The notes under the pieces were generated by a model, which did no database searches, was not told the DNA's origin, and saw only the letters and a program-made list of their open reading frames with translations. DNA of 64,000 nt, taken from NCBI GenBank assembly GCA_950295325.1, contig OX485806.1, forward strand, positions 45,813,169 to 45,877,168, in the 5' to 3' direction. A program made the position numbers and the translations under genes. This stretch comes from Polytrichum commune. Lineage: Eukaryota; Streptophyta; Polytrichopsida; Polytrichales; Polytrichaceae. Positions 1 to 12,988 of this stretch are shown here, in pieces (the stretch's first letter is position 1; each line of letters opens with the position of its first letter).

Positions 1-3000
1 ACACTTCTTGCGGCGCGCCCAAGACGCTGGTGGGCTCATGAAAGAGGCTTGCACCGGCCTGGATTCTTTGACCAAAATATTTTGGGTTCATTCAACGCTC
101 GGGAATTTAAAGGCCGTATGCGCATGGATGTGTCAACATTCGAATACTTGTGCAGTATGTTAAGTGCAAAACTTAGCATTAAAGCAAACATACAAGCAGA
201 TAATGGAACTTAGAAAGCCAAATTGAAAGGCACTAGAAAGAGACAGAATCGGATCCAAAAAGGAGAATGGAACTGAAGAATGGAGTTGTGACCGTAAAGA
301 AAATGGAGCCGTGACCGTATAAAGAATGGAGCTGGTTACGAGAAGAATTGGGAGCTGGTCGAAGGAGGAGAAGGAGAGTTGTAGGAGAATGGAGCAGGTT
401 GCGGGAAGATTGGGAGCTGGCCGAAGAAGACGACGGCTTGGCATTAGGGCTCGGTCACGGAGATAGGACCCACGGCCTCAGGGGCCTCTACTCACGGGTT
501 TAGACCCTGTCACGGAAACACAAGGCTTACGCGCGGCTATAAGACCTTTTTACATGATATTGGGACTACCAGGGATTAGTAAGAGGAATTTAGGAAATTT
601 AAGGCCGAGCTAGAGACATTATGAAATAATTAGGATTGGGATTTGAAAACATTTTGAAGAAGCATTAATGAAGTATGTTAGGATATAGGATGTTGAGGTT
701 TTAAAGACCATTAAAAAGGCATGATGGCCGAATATAGGAATATAGAATTTTGGAAACATTATGAAGTAGAATATAGGAATGATGTAAGAATGATTTCTAT
801 ACATTATGAAGATCTTATGGAACTTCATAATATGAGATCAAAGCATGATGTAAGCATTGTCTAAATATTATAAAAAGACACGATATGTAGCTACGACAAA
901 GATAGAGTGGCATTCCCATAATAGGAACATATAAGAGCTTCGACGGTTATAACCGTTTTTTGATAGATACGATCCACGGATGTCATAGATGAGTAGTTAT
1001 CTAGGATAAGAAAGATTGGGACTCCGCGGATATAGATTTTGAATCAAGTAAGAAAGACTATATAAGGGAAGCATTTTAGGAGACCTATACCTCGTTTTCT
1101 ATACAATGAAGTTATCTTAAATTTGAGTATAAAAAACACTTGAAGTTTTTTGTATCTCTCCTCTCGGAGCATTTTTGCAATACATTATCTTTTCTACAAA
1201 TGCGTGTGATCTTTCTACCTCTCTCTCAAATTGAACTATGAGTCGTCAATGGTACTTTGTAGCTTATGTGATTGAGTAACCGAGAGTAGAATAGATTGAG
1301 TAGACTCTTTTGAGAAAGAACTCAAAAGATAGTATGAGGGTGAGAACAAAGCACTCAAGACAAATTGGAGAATCAATGGAACTTTGAGAAGGATTGAATT
1401 AAGAAAGCGATTGTCAAACTTCAATGAAGGAAACAAGATTATCTCTCAAAGCGGAACTTATCATTGATCTCCTCAAAAGAGAATTATAAATATACATGTG
1501 ATTGAATGATTGAAGAATTATATGCATATTATGATTTAAGCAAAACAACTTAACGAATGCAACTCCTTCAAAAGAGGAGGAGCTTATTATTGAAAACTAC
1601 ATAATTGACTTATAAGTATTATACATATTATACTACATATGGATTGTTGAACTTATGATTAACAAGAATGATGAAGACATTAATTCATATCAAAGTTTGA
1701 ATACATACGAATGAAGTAATATTACTTACTACAATTGTTATTGAAGCTTCTTACTTTAAGATTCTTTGTGAGTTGTTGGATGTCATTACATTTTGAAGGA
1801 TTATCTATTCAAGAGAAGATCTCTCTCTCTTGAGCAAAACTCAAGAGAGATAGGTTTATCTTCTCGTCATCAAGAAACACTTTGTAGTAAAAGTGTTTTT
1901 TCTCTTAAGATACTTTGTGAGTTGTTGGATGTCATTAACAATAAAAAAGGAGATCTTCCTCTTGAATAAACCTCAAGAGAGTTATAATTATTCTTGTCAT
2001 TAAAACACTTTGAATGTTAAACGTGACATTGCAAAACAATCAATGATGTGTTCATGAAATTATAACTACTATATGCATACATGTCAAGTTACAATATTAT
2101 AAGTAGTAACACTTGAGCTTAAAAAGGAAGACTCAAGAATATTAGATCTTCTTCATCATTATAAGATTATTATCATTTGTATGATTAATGTTTATGGACT
2201 ACTAACATTAAGGATTCATACAATTTATTGAATACTATATTATTATCAAGGATATTGTTACACCTCTTGAAGCTTTCTTTAAATCTAATGATTCTTATTA
2301 TCAATGATGCCTTACATTGAGAGTAAGAATTAAGATAATGAGATTGTGTTCACTCCAATAATTATATTCATATCATAAGGAGAAGAGAGGGATTATTAAT
2401 TCGATACCGAACATATTAATGAGGCACGGTAGTTCTCAAGCGAATATAAATTTACGTGATGTCTCACCGTGAGTCTTCTTGAGCTAAATTGCAAGGGAAC
2501 GACCCACGGGGTGCATCACAGTACTCTTGCGCCGTGCTTGCAGAGGCAAGATACAAACATGCGGCTTGCAGTTCCAGTTCAGGTGAAGGTTGTCGTTTCC
2601 ATATCCAGGCTAGCTACAGGCAATTCAATGCAGAGTATCGCAGACTTGTATAAAATTGGTCTTTCTACAAGTCAGCTTGCGGTCTCTCAGTTCAATGCTG
2701 CAGTCAAATCAATTTTGCTAAAGAAATTCCTAAGATGGCCTTCACCTAGTGTAATGGAAAAGTTTGCGGAGGAATTCCAGGACATTCACAACATACCTTA
2801 CGTGATCGGGGCTGTGGATGGCTCCCACATTCCCATTGTGGCTCTGCGGCTACACGCTCCAGATTACTACAATTGTAAGGGATTCCACTCAATTCTCTTG
2901 CAGGGTGTGGTTTCCAATAAATGTCTCTTTTGGGATTTCGACATCGGATGGGCTGGCTCTATGCACGATGCAAACTTGTGGGCAAGAACCGACATTGGAC

Positions 3001-3623
3001 GGTTCTGTGAGGATGGAAGACTCTCCCCCTACGCTCTTGTCGGCGATGCCGCCTATCCCTGTCGCCCCTGGATGCTTTCTCCTTACAGAGGGCACCAGGA
3101 CGGGTTGACAAAAGAAGAATATCATTGGAATTTCGTACAAAGCTCGACACGAATGTGCATCGAGAGAGCTTTTGGGATGCTTAAGGGCAGGTGGCGCATA
3201 TTGTTAAAGAGAGTCGACGTTCATTTGAAGAATGTCCCTGAGCTTGTCAGCACATGTTTGGTATTACATAACATTTGCATTATATTTGGGGATAGTTTCT
3301 GGAAAACCGAGTGGTTGCAAGAGGCAACTGACGAAGTGCAGAGCGGCCTATCCGCCGGAACTCAGGTAGGGGCATCCACAGAAGAGAGACTGGCCGTTGC
3401 TAACCACGCATTGGCCAGCCTTGCTGGGATCGACGACAATTACAGAGAGACCCTGGAATACATGAAGCAAGATTGTGCCAAAGAGTTCCAAATTGCAATG
3501 GGAACAGGAGGAAAAACACCGAAAGAGCTTTCTGCTAGAAGGAATGGAATAACACATAGTCTCTGGATGGCCAAAACAAAGGCTTGTATTGCAGAAATTT
3601 TTCCGGAACATGATGACTGTTAA
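1..3623 (+). pseudogene. PIF/Harbinger transposase (DDE_Tnp_4 type), split by an LTR insertion
   Basis: This is the nuclease that would cut and join the Harbinger element. Bases 1-157 encode an N-terminal part in frame 1 (RRWWAHERGLHRPGFFDQN, then a STFEYLCS motif). The frame resumes at 2524 and runs to the stop at 3621-3623. Discounting the insertion and one copy of its CAGTA duplication, the two parts are in the same frame. Catalytic landmarks of the family follow in order: AVDGSHI (first Asp), GSMHDANLW, VGDAAYPC (second Asp) and IERAFGMLKGRWRIL (Glu). No stop or frameshift is seen outside the inserted LTR. The start codon lies before the window. The ATG-less stretch 2469-2523 that reads into the second part is LTR sequence, not transposase. 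Confidence 0.88.
158..2518. mobile_element. Solo LTR of 2361 bp inside the Harbinger transposase
   Basis: The insert begins TGTTAAGTGC and ends GGTGCATCA, the TG...CA ends of an LTR. It is flanked by a perfect five-base duplication, CAGTA, at 153-157 and 2519-2523. No gag or pol reading frame and no second terminal copy is visible inside, so a solo LTR left by recombination is the simplest reading; a short non-autonomous element is possible. The interior has imperfect repeats around 1750-2000, where TTGTGAGTTGTTGGATGTC occurs twice. I do not recognise the family. Confidence 0.8.
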
Positions 3624-3632
3624 AGCAACTAT

Positions 3633-5272
3633 CTAGAGTTTTTCTACGAGCTTCTGCATTGTTTGCTGCATGCTCAAAAGTAATGCCATTTTCATATCGT
3701 CGCTTGACTTCATTCCTTGCATTAGGCTTATACTGCTATCTTTTATCTCACCAATACAACGCTCTAAAAAAATTTCTTCCTTACGCTTTGGCTCGGGGGA
3801 CTTGGATGTGCTTTCCCCGCTACGAATCTCCGATGTGTTTGGGTCGGATGTCTCACCGCCCTTAGGCCCATCCGGATTCACGGCGTTTGCATGCGCATGC
3901 GACACCACGTTGGCCCTGTCATACATAAACTCATCGACAAGCTGGTACCAACGACACTTCTCCGATCGTTGTGACCCCGACTTCGCATTCATCGCCTTAT
4001 CCTCCTTATAGTCGTTGTAGATTGCAGCCCACTTCTTGCGGCAAGCTTCGCTATCCTTCGTGAAGTCAGGACACATGGAAACGAGCTTGGTGTGCAATCG
4101 CGACCAATTGTCCACACCTGCACGCCCACACAAACCCAATGCTCATATGTCTTTGGCCCATTGCCATTGGACTGTCCGTATGTACGAAACATACACAAAC
4201 ATGTATGAAATGAATGCAAAGCATCCCCGTACACCCGAACAGTACCTGACATTAGAATGATAGAAGTAAACCATCATAATCCTAAACCCAGCCCTCACCC
4301 CTTCCCAAAAAAATTCAAAAAAATTCAAAAAAAAAAAACTAAGAACTGGTTCACAGTCTACTGTGCAGACAGAATTCCAGAGCACACTGTGTACCAGAGC
4401 AGAAAAACAGTCAATGATGGAGAAGCAGCAGTTGAGAGCAGACTGCCTGATCTCAGCAGTTTGCAGCCATAACTCTATAAAAATTTCCAGCAGCCTAAAC
4501 GCTACTGCCCTGCAATGTGGAACATAAGCAGCAGACTGTGAGGCCTCTGTGCCGCTCACAAGTGAGGCTGTAGACAGCATAATCCCATTTTCTGAATACC
4601 CGAGGCTACTGACAGGAGGAAAAATCGGACAGCAAAATCCCATCGTCTGGAAAAAAAAACCCCGGAGCATTTGCTGGCACGACAATTTGCAATCCCCCGG
4701 GGATGTGGCACAGGGCAATTGGCAAAAAAAAAATGAGAGCATTATTATGTGTACACAAAACCAAAAAAAAGTTTTTGAGGGAGAAAAATACCTTGTTTTG
4801 GCGGGGCACCGAACGTCTTTTGCATTTCACCTCGAATGGTGATGAGCTGTATGACCCAGTGGTCCTTCCACGGGCCTACATTCTTCAATGTCTCGACCTC
4901 CTCTTTCGCATCATCCAATTCGACGACATCGATTTTTTTCTTCAGACCTCTCCGTTTCTTGGCCGGTTTGGGTTGGTCGGTCAAGCAATCTTGAGGGCCA
5001 CGTTTCTGCGACCCCTCCGTGATGTCAATGGTCGTGGGAGGACTACCTTGGACTGCCGGCGGGAAACCCAAGCCATGCACATGTGGCATGAACGAATGCG
5101 GAAACATGAAGGGCATTTGATTTTGTGGACCTCCGAATCCTTGGAAAAATGGAGGTGGAGGCATGACGGGGAGCTGTGAACGGAATTCGGCAGGAATTGG
5201 CAGTGGTGTGGAACCTGTCGCGCCATTCTGCATGGATCCTGTGATATTGGGCATTGTCCCTTGGGAGTCCAT
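3633..5272 (-). CDS. Harbinger ORF1: Myb/SANT-like (trihelix-type) DNA-binding protein, two exons
   Basis: In PIF/Harbinger elements this partner binds the transposon ends and helps bring the transposase to the nucleus. The start ATG is at 5272 (minus strand). Exon 1 runs 5272-4792 and ends at AACAAG|GTATTT. Exon 2 starts after GTGCAG at 4117 and ends at the stop at 3633. The exon lengths (481 and 485) join in frame to give 321 residues. Residues 1-80 are rich in Pro, Gln and Met. A basic stretch, KPAKKRRGLKKK, could be a nuclear signal. The tryptophan-containing helices span the junction: GPWKDHWVIQL in exon 1, then VDNWSRLHTKL and ACRKKWAAIYNDYKEDK in exon 2. The C-terminus is a Met- and Leu-rich helix. 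No disruption is visible, so it may be intact. Confidence 0.8.
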
Positions 5273-5359
5273 CGTGGGCACCGGGAAAAAACCAAAAACA
5301 CCAAAAGGGAAAACCACAAACAGGTGGATGGAGGGTAGAGGGATGGAAAAGAACACCAA

Positions 5360-5378
5360 AATATATATATATATATAT
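5360..5378. repeat. AT dinucleotide microsatellite
   Basis: About nine AT units lie upstream of the ORF1 start codon, within the likely promoter or 5' untranslated region of the minus-strand gene. Confidence 0.9.
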
Positions 5379-5950
5379 GCAAACAAAAACCTCAAAAAAA
5401 AAAAACCAACAAATTGTCACAGATGCTGGAGAGTGTTCACGCCAAACGCAAGTGGTGTGGCTTCTGTTCCGAGGGAGGAGTGTGTGCAGGCAGGGAGGCC
5501 TTGCAGGCGTCGTGATTTCGCCAATTTTGGGCCAGGCAACCTCAATGCGCGCACAGCAGGCTGGCGAATTCGGTGCCCAAATCACCGCAGGAGGCTGGAT
5601 GTTTGCAGAATAGGGTGGAGGAGAGGAGGAGTGCAGCGGAGGGAAGGTGTGCCGAGGGGAGTGCCGCGGATGGGAGGAGTGCCGAGGAAGAGTGCCGCGC
5701 AGGTCGCGAGGTCGAAGCAACAGCATCTTCGACAACTGATGGTGGAATGCCGAAATGGTGGACCCCGTGCTAATGTGGCCCGGCAGGCTCGCACTACCAG
5801 AGGGTTTCCCCTGGTAGTTTGCCACTGCCGCTCCCCGTTGCCACGTTGGATTGCCGCCTTGCTGCCTGCCACCAGTGTGGTAGGTGGCAAGTGAGCTCGG
5901 CCAATGGCGGGCAGGAGTACGGCCTGCCTGCCGCCCATATGGTAGTGGCC

Positions 5951-8888
5951 TAAGGTAGGTAATAGACTCCCCTCTAGCTTGAGTCACTTCAAAAATGGAT
6001 TTGAGGTGGTTTGTTGATACCTATTCTAGCCATTTCATTCAAGGAGGGTGGGGGGGGGGTGGCATGGTTCTAGCCATCCTATTCACAAAACTAAGGAGGT
6101 AGGCCCACAAAGCACAAAAATGATCAATAATGGGCACAAAAGGTATGTTCTAGGCATAAAAATGGTTGGTACCCATGATGCAAGGTGACGGTTTTGCAAT
6201 TGAACTGAGTGGGATCATGAAGGTGACCAGTTGGCTTTGCGGACCACTAATAATTGGGTTTTGATCTAGCTTGAGTCTAGTACCCAATTATGTTGTGTTG
6301 GTTCTAGGCAATGAAATTGAGGATCTTCATCATTTGCAAGGTCATCATACACGGGGCCTAAGGATTGGTTTAAGGAAGCTAGTGGTTTTGATCTTGATTT
6401 TTCATCAAATATTCAATTGAGGTTTTTTTTTGTCTTTTATACCTATGTTTAACCCAAAAAATAATAGGTTTTAAAAAAAAAATATCAAGCACATAGCCAC
6501 ATGAATGTGCAATAGATACAAGTGTTGGTTTGAGCACCTTCTACCTTAGTTTGGTAGGTAAGAAAATTGGTCATTTGACTAAGAGGTGGAGGCATATTTG
6601 AGTATAACTTTCACATGTGGGGTTCTTGATATATATAACATGTATGCCCAAAAATGCCAGACAAAGTTCTATGGTTGTGCAAAACATTTGTCTTTCTTCT
6701 TGCAAGGTTAAGAGCTGCACCCCAAAATCCAATGACGACCTAAAGTTGGAGATGGTTTATGGCCTTTGTGATGAACTCCAAAATATTCAACCAGTAAGGT
6801 TTCAACCACCATTTTTAGCATGTTCTATACATATACGTCTTAATATTTAAAAACTACTAATATTTTGGAATTGAACATGGTCTTCACATTTGTAGTACTT
6901 GTAGTAGAAGAAGTGGAGGTGTAAGGATAGAAATGAGAGATCAAGTGAAGAAGAGGAGATCAATTGCTCATTTGTACACGAGTTCACTAAGAAATTCCAC
7001 ATACACCCATGTGCAAATTAGATAGTGTGGCTTTAGGATGCACAATGGAATGATTAATAATTTGGAGTGACGTCTTTGCTACGTATTTTGACGTGCGGAT
7101 GTCATTATTTAGCATTAAGGGATTGTTTATACCATGGACCATGACGTCGTCCCAAGGTTTTGTGAAAATCTATGATTGTCTGTTGAGCTTGTTCCAAAAC
7201 CACTTTGGGTTACACCAAGGAAAAAATCTCAGAGTCACCATGAGATTTGAGGTTCCTAAAATATATATTTTAAAGCCTATATTATGCATCAACATGGTCC
7301 AATGGTTTTGTGGTGGGAGAAGAAAAATACTTGTTTTAGTAGAAAACGACAAGGGCCATGACAAATAAATGATGTTATAATAATTAAATTTAATGGAGTT
7401 TTGGGGTTGTAGAAAGAATGATAGTTTTATTATTATAAAATATTAACGTTATACTTTGAAAGCACAATAGAAAAGATGGTTGTTTGCAACATTCTCTCAA
7501 TTCTCTTGCATCCTTGTTTTGGCATAGTTTGGATATTAGTGTGTCAATTTTATTTTTAAAACGAGAAAGGATACACCACTAATGAGGAGTCTGGTAAAGA
7601 GTCACAAAGAAGGTGGTCATAAAATTTAGAATGGATGGAAAAAAACAAATCTAATTTTCAAGAGTAACTAGACATTGATTTTTCAAATGTTGCATGGTCC
7701 TAATCTGCTCCCTTTCCTTCTAGTGTATTTCATTCATCTCCAATTATACACACGTTCCATTTTCAACAAGGTGGATAATTTTGCAAAGATAGGAAGAAGT
7801 GATAGCAACAACAAAAAAACAAGATGTTGAAAATTTAAAAAAGGCATCTAGCAAAAGAAAGAGTGGGAAAAATGAAGAAAAATGACATTAAAGATGTGAT
7901 TGCGGTTGGTAAAATCAACAAAGAAGAATAAAATATGGCAATAATCAAGTAGATAAAATCAACTAATGTCTGAGGCAAGATGAACGAGAAATTTGCAAAA
8001 ATAACAAATAAACAAGGTAATTTTCAAAATTATGAATTACTTTTAATTATAAAATATGAATGTGATAAATACGGTGTATAGGGTTGTATGTGATTGTATG
8101 TGGGCCGTATGATGAGGCCGTGAAAAGCCTTTGCCTTAGTTATAAATCATTATGTTCCATTTCCCCCAAATTGCGAGTGGCCACTACTACAAAGGCTTTA
8201 AATTTAGTTACTATATTAAGTTTTTTTGGTGCATGAGAGGATTTGAATCCTCTTATCCTCCATCCAAAGTCTTCTACCTCCTCCATGTTTTCTCTACCTA
8301 CTAGCCAAACCTACATTTTCCGTTCCTACCTATTCACATTGCTCTCATATACAACATTTTAAGAATTTTTAATGTTATTTTTTATATTCATCAATTTTAG
8401 TTCTTTCTTGCTTTTTTTTAATTATTTTTATTTTTTAAAAGAAATTATGTAGTATTTAACTTTTGGATGAAACTATTTTCAACCATTCTTAATTATCATG
8501 CAAAGAATACATGACAAATAATGAGGATTTATAAGATTTTAGGAAGTGATAAGAAAAAAAATGCAGATCCTCTTATAAATGATATGGCAATAGGTCAAGT
8601 GCAAACAATCATATTTTTGCAAGTGTTATAAAGTTATGAGAAAAAATGTTATTCTATTTATACCTACTTGATTTCAAACAACTATGATTACATCATCAAT
8701 TGTTGCAACACAAGAAAAAATCTCAAAAGAATATTGAAATTTGTTCTAATTGGTTGTTGGTAATTTTGGGATTTTTTCTATCATTCCAAAAATCCAAAAA
8801 TTTCATGAAAAACATGGATAATTTTTTTGGATTTGAAATTCAAATAAATTTAATATTATATTTATCATATGGTCATTATTTAATTCTA
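5951..8888. other. Non-coding stretch, no gene recognised
   Basis: AT-rich sequence after the Harbinger right end. Short open frames at 6617-6850 and 7093-7368 show no motif I can name. A run of G occurs near 6047-6059. Around 8228-8262 a GATTTGAATCC block resembles part of a tRNA T-loop, but no tRNA fold is supported. I see no gene here. Confidence 0.6.
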
Positions 8889-9960
8889 TATTGCTAGATT
8901 TTTGTAGCTTGTACTGCCACAACTGTCAGCCAATAATTCATACATTTTTGTGGCTTTACGGAAAAAATCACTTGCTTTCTCATAATTTTCTAGTAGAGAT
9001 AAATATGTTTCTACATCATTTACTTCATTTATAATTTGAGCATATTTTTTAACTAAACCCATGTTTTTTACTTTAGCAAAGTCCAATTTTTTTTCCACGT
9101 GATTCATTGCCCAATCTTATTATTCCCTTGCTAATTCTTTTTTTAAATTATGTTTTGCTTCATCCATTCATTCATTTTCAATCCCTTTGTTGTTTACAAT
9201 GCACAAATTGTACAATACTATACAAGTTGCTATAATATCAGGCATGTTCCTCAAAGGTACTTCACATCGTTTCATTATCAGCCTCCATCTACCTTTCAAG
9301 ATTCCAAATGTCTTTTCTACACACATTCTTATTGAAGATTGAAAAAAAATTAGATTTGCATCATAAGATTATGCAATATGTTTACCCTTGAATAGATAGT
9401 ACCTCTAAGGCCTCACTGGATATGCAATGTCTCTAATAAATTTATATGGCTAAGCATATCCAATTTCTATAACTTGAGAAAAAATCCAATCGTGAAGACT
9501 TCTTACCCAACCAAATTCATAAAATTCAAAACATACAATTTGGTCCGACAATTCCATGTAGAATTGTTGAATGAAAATAATTTCTATAGTAGTATTGTTT
9601 TCCGCTAATCATAAAAGCTAGAACATACTTATGAGAAACCTTTAGTGCCCCTATGATATATGGTATGTCATGCAACTGCTTAAACCTTGAAGCTATAATT
9701 CCAAATTATGATGCACTTTGGATTTGCATAAAAATTGGTTAAAGATGCTTCATAATAGCTCTACAATATTCCTTAATTTTTTTTGACAAATACTCTTATG
9801 TTTTCCATATTTGTAATCCATCACCACTATCCAACTTATGCGATGACATTGCTACCCTATCTTGCATTGGCATAATAACCCAAAAGTGAGTATCATGTTT
9901 CTTCAAATAAAGATTCAACCTCTTACACAAAAATATGAAGGCAATGTATTTTACTTGAGT
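8889..9960 (-). pseudogene. Decayed PIF/Harbinger transposase
   Basis: Reading the minus strand from about 9960 downward, pieces of a second Harbinger transposase appear in the expected order. They are KKHDTHFWVIMP, YCRAIMKHL (near 9750), LHDIPYIIGAL, YYYRNYFHSTILHGIVGPN, a GWV..LHD block (near 9490), RDIAYPVRP (near 9420), and RMCVEKTFGILKGRWRL (near 9310). The C-terminal tail is an open stretch at 8886-9107. Several stops and frameshifts separate the pieces. The first catalytic Asp block, normally GA(V/I)DGSH, reads GALKVSH, so the active site is lost. It differs clearly from the transposase at 1-3623 and is an older, separate lineage. Confidence 0.72.
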
Positions 9961-10698
9961 TTGTTTCCTAAATTCTCTTTCCGTTCACGAACCCAATAAC
10001 AAGCAATCTACAAACCCGTACATCCGTTCTTAACTCCATATGCTTCTCTCTTTATGCTTTATACTTTCATAAACCAAACTCAAAATTACAAACTTTTCCC
10101 ATTATCCTTGCAAAATTAATGCTTAAATGTCTACAATATGTTTCGCAAGCATGTATAAAAACGTGTATAATCCTAATAGCAAAATAAATCTCCTCCTCTT
10201 CTCCCCCATTGCAACCATGCTTGCTGAAATTTAAGGTGAAAACGAAAAGATAAGAGAAGTGAAAAGAATTGAAAAGAAGAAAAAACAAGAAAATGGTCAA
10301 ACTTGATTTTTTTTCCAAAAATGTTCTTTTTGGTTATACATGCTTGCGATTGAATTTTTTCAAAAATGCTAATTAAAAAAAAATCAACACATTCACTTTC
10401 GGTTTATGGTCATTCCTCTTGAGCCACATTTGGTGTACACCTAGTGAGGGGCCCAAAGGCATTGTAAATTGATTTTTTTAAGAAATCGGATCATCCAACT
10501 TCATGTAAACTGGCCCTAAGATAGTGACGCACAACTCAACTAAACCCACATTCCCCGTCCCCAAATCGTTGTGGGTCCCCTTCTTGTTGGAGTTTTCAGA
10601 GCCATATGACGACGTTCTCTACGCAATAGGTCCTATTTTCACTGGTTTTGATTTTCTTTAGAAACATTAAATCATGTCTGCGACATTTCTCACACCAG
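9961..10698. other. Non-coding stretch
   Basis: No motif, repeat or RNA gene recognised. The short minus-strand open frame at 10067-10318 is low-complexity Phe/Leu and is not convincing as a gene. Confidence 0.5.
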
Positions 10699-12324
10699 GT
10701 GAAATGGAAACTTGCAAAGTTGATTCAGCACACAACCTTGGTGCAGTGTAAGTTGCTCTGGTCCACTCCCTCGAGTAGGCATCCCGTTTAATTGGAGGGA
10801 CCTCAACCATTCATTATCACCATTGCAAGCCCAGATGTCCACCACCAACTTCTATTATAATCTCGCGTAATTCGAGTGCTGAGGCGGAATGTTGAGGGGA
10901 GGGATGTGGTACTATGATTGACAACAGTTGTAGGTGTAGAACAAACCGACCTCATCTCAGATTCAGATAAGGGCAGTAGGTTAGAAATTTGATTCTCTAA
11001 ATAATTTTGGGTGTTCTTGTTCAGCAATCAGGAAGAATTTATTTTCTTGAGTGTTGGTTCTAAATCGCTTTAATTATTACTTCTAATGGGAAAGAAAGAT
11101 AATGGGGCAGAGGTCATTGAGAGGAATCTATGGATACCATTTGTGTCTGAATAAACAGGAGATTTAGGGTTTCAAATGCAGATGAGGGCTCATGTTACAA
11201 ATTTTATCCTCAGATAAATTGTGTGGAAGTTTGCGATCTCGGGAGAAGGGTCCTTACCCCTGCTCATATGATTTACCGCCTTGCACACAAGGTAACCTAT
11301 TTCAGTCCAAATATTCAGCTTCAAAATTGTACCAGGTGTCAATAACCTAAAATTGCTTGGGCTAGCATGTGTAATGTTGAACTTTGATATATGAAATAGA
11401 GTCTCTTAGCAATGTAATTCATTGTGCTTGAAGTATCATGAGAACCATTCGAATGACCTGGTGGTGTGAGCAGGAACGATCTTTATCTGGAGTGATCACA
11501 ACAATTCTTAACTTGCTCCCTCAAGTATGTTCACTTTGCTAGTTCTGTCTGAGTTTTCACTTGTATGATGGTGTTTTAATCGATTAAAATGAAATATAAT
11601 GGCACTAGCAGCCTACCTCCATGACTTGCTGAAAGTTATAATCGACTTTTTGGGTGCACATTTCAGGACGCATCATTGAATGATTATATGCCATTTATGC
11701 TTAGGCATTCAATTCACTTAGTTCCACTCTCCTTCTGTGTTTTTTCTATTTGACATAAACTTGTTCAAAATAGATCTAAGTTGACCACAAATTGCATACT
11801 GAGGCATGTATTGATTCTTGTGCTCTTATATATGATGATGCTGGATAGCTGCCAAACGAAGATGATGACCCTCAAACGGTAAGTCTTTTTCTTGCTTACA
11901 ATTACCTGAAAACTTTTGAAGTTCACTAACATTAGATTAAGAGCCCTACTAAACCCTTGTGGCACATGTCTGTTATTATCTCTAGGTATTTGAAACGGAA
12001 TGGCATGAGAGGTTTGTATAATGCATACTAGTGGTTCACCAGAATCAATAACGTACTTGCTATTAAAATGAATCTTAATATGGAGCATACCACAAATATG
12101 TGCCGAACAGATCACACTGACAACATTTCAAATCTGAATGCGATTTTTTTTCATTAGTGGAAACCTCTCTATTGTTTCTCACTCCAACTTTAAGTTGATG
12201 TGTTGGATATATTGTATGTAAGTATATGATTTGATGATCAAGTTGTCACCATTCTGATATAAGATCTGTCCTCTATTTGCAGGTGCTTAAACTGTATTTT
12301 CTGGATGATGTCAACGAATTCTGA
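10699..12324 (+). other. Possible small exons of an unidentified spliced gene
   Basis: No long frame exists, but several short stretches have good splice borders. 11214-11291 lies between CCTCAG and GTAACC and reads DLGRRVLTPAHMIYRLAHK at its end. 11474-11524 lies between GAGCAG and GTATGT and reads ERSLSGVITTILNLLPQ. 11667 onward follows TTTCAG and reads DASLNDYMPFML. 11849-11878 lies between ATAG and GTAAGT and reads LPNEDDDPQT. 12283-12324 follows TTGCAG and ends VLKLYFLDDVNEF plus a stop. All of these are in phase 0. A weaker exon may lie at 10699-10747. I do not recognise the protein. It could be a real gene, a captured gene fragment, or chance. Confidence 0.35.
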
Positions 12325-12988
12325 GCATTGTCTTCCAGTTTTTCTCGGATGTTGATGGAGATGTGTCCACTTCATAGAGCAGGGGCGGCAAATGTTGTAG
12401 GCATGGAGTGCAAGGGAGATTGCGAATTGTGCATGAAATTTGAGTAGGGATTGTTGATTCAGCTTCTTACTTTTGAATGTACCCATACATGGAAAGCCAA
12501 GTTTGTTGGTAACAACTTTAATTGAGCACAAAGCATTAGTTATCCATATTTCCATGCGATAAATGAATTTCTGGAGATGATCCAACCATTTCGGAACAAA
12601 CATGCACCCTGCATCTGTCAGAACGGCATTGTTTTTAAGCGCAACGTGAAAATATGTATATTGACATGGAGATTTCTGGTAAGTAAAAAACCTTGCGAGA
12701 GAAAATGAAAACCAGGTGGTAGAATTATTATGGACACGAAGGTTGTTACAAGAGAATGCATGCTGTTTTCGAATGTTAGTGGTGAGGTAGTTGAATGATG
12801 GATTAGGTGTTACTACCAATCTTATTTATTGACACCTTCCTTGTGATGCTTGTAGTACACGGAGATGTAATTCAAGAAATAGCGAAAATAGCTCATACAT
12901 AGTGTATCTTTGACACAAACATGCCACTCATGCAAACTATGGGTGAGTTTCCATGTCTCCTCGTTGACCCACTAGATTCTTGACATTA
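12325..12988. other. Non-coding stretch
   Basis: Nothing recognised. The 193-codon minus-strand open frame at 12238-12819 has no motif I can name and overlaps the possible last exon above. Confidence 0.4.

Larger units (their letters stand above)
1..5950. mobile_element. PIF/Harbinger DNA transposon, left end outside the window
   Basis: The element carries the two genes typical of PIF/Harbinger: a DDE transposase on the plus strand and a Myb/SANT-like protein on the minus strand. They converge, with 9 bases between their stop codons. The right end is probably at 5950: the sequence there ends GGTAGTGGCC and is followed by TAA, the kind of three-base target (TAA/TTA) this superfamily duplicates. 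The last 500 bases before it are GC-rich, unlike the flank. The left terminus lies before base 1, so the inverted repeat cannot be confirmed. A 2361-bp LTR inserted later at 158-2518. Confidence 0.8.

Noticed and set aside
5043-5987. Long open frames on both strands over the GC-rich Harbinger right end
   Set aside because: GC-rich subterminal repeats lower the number of stops; only the frame starting at 5272 shows the expected Myb-like protein.
8228-8262. tRNA-like T-loop block (GATTTGAATCC)
   Set aside because: No acceptor, D or anticodon arm could be built around it.
12238-12819. Minus-strand open frame of 193 codons
   Set aside because: Composition looks random, no motif was found, and it overlaps better splice-supported plus-strand exons.
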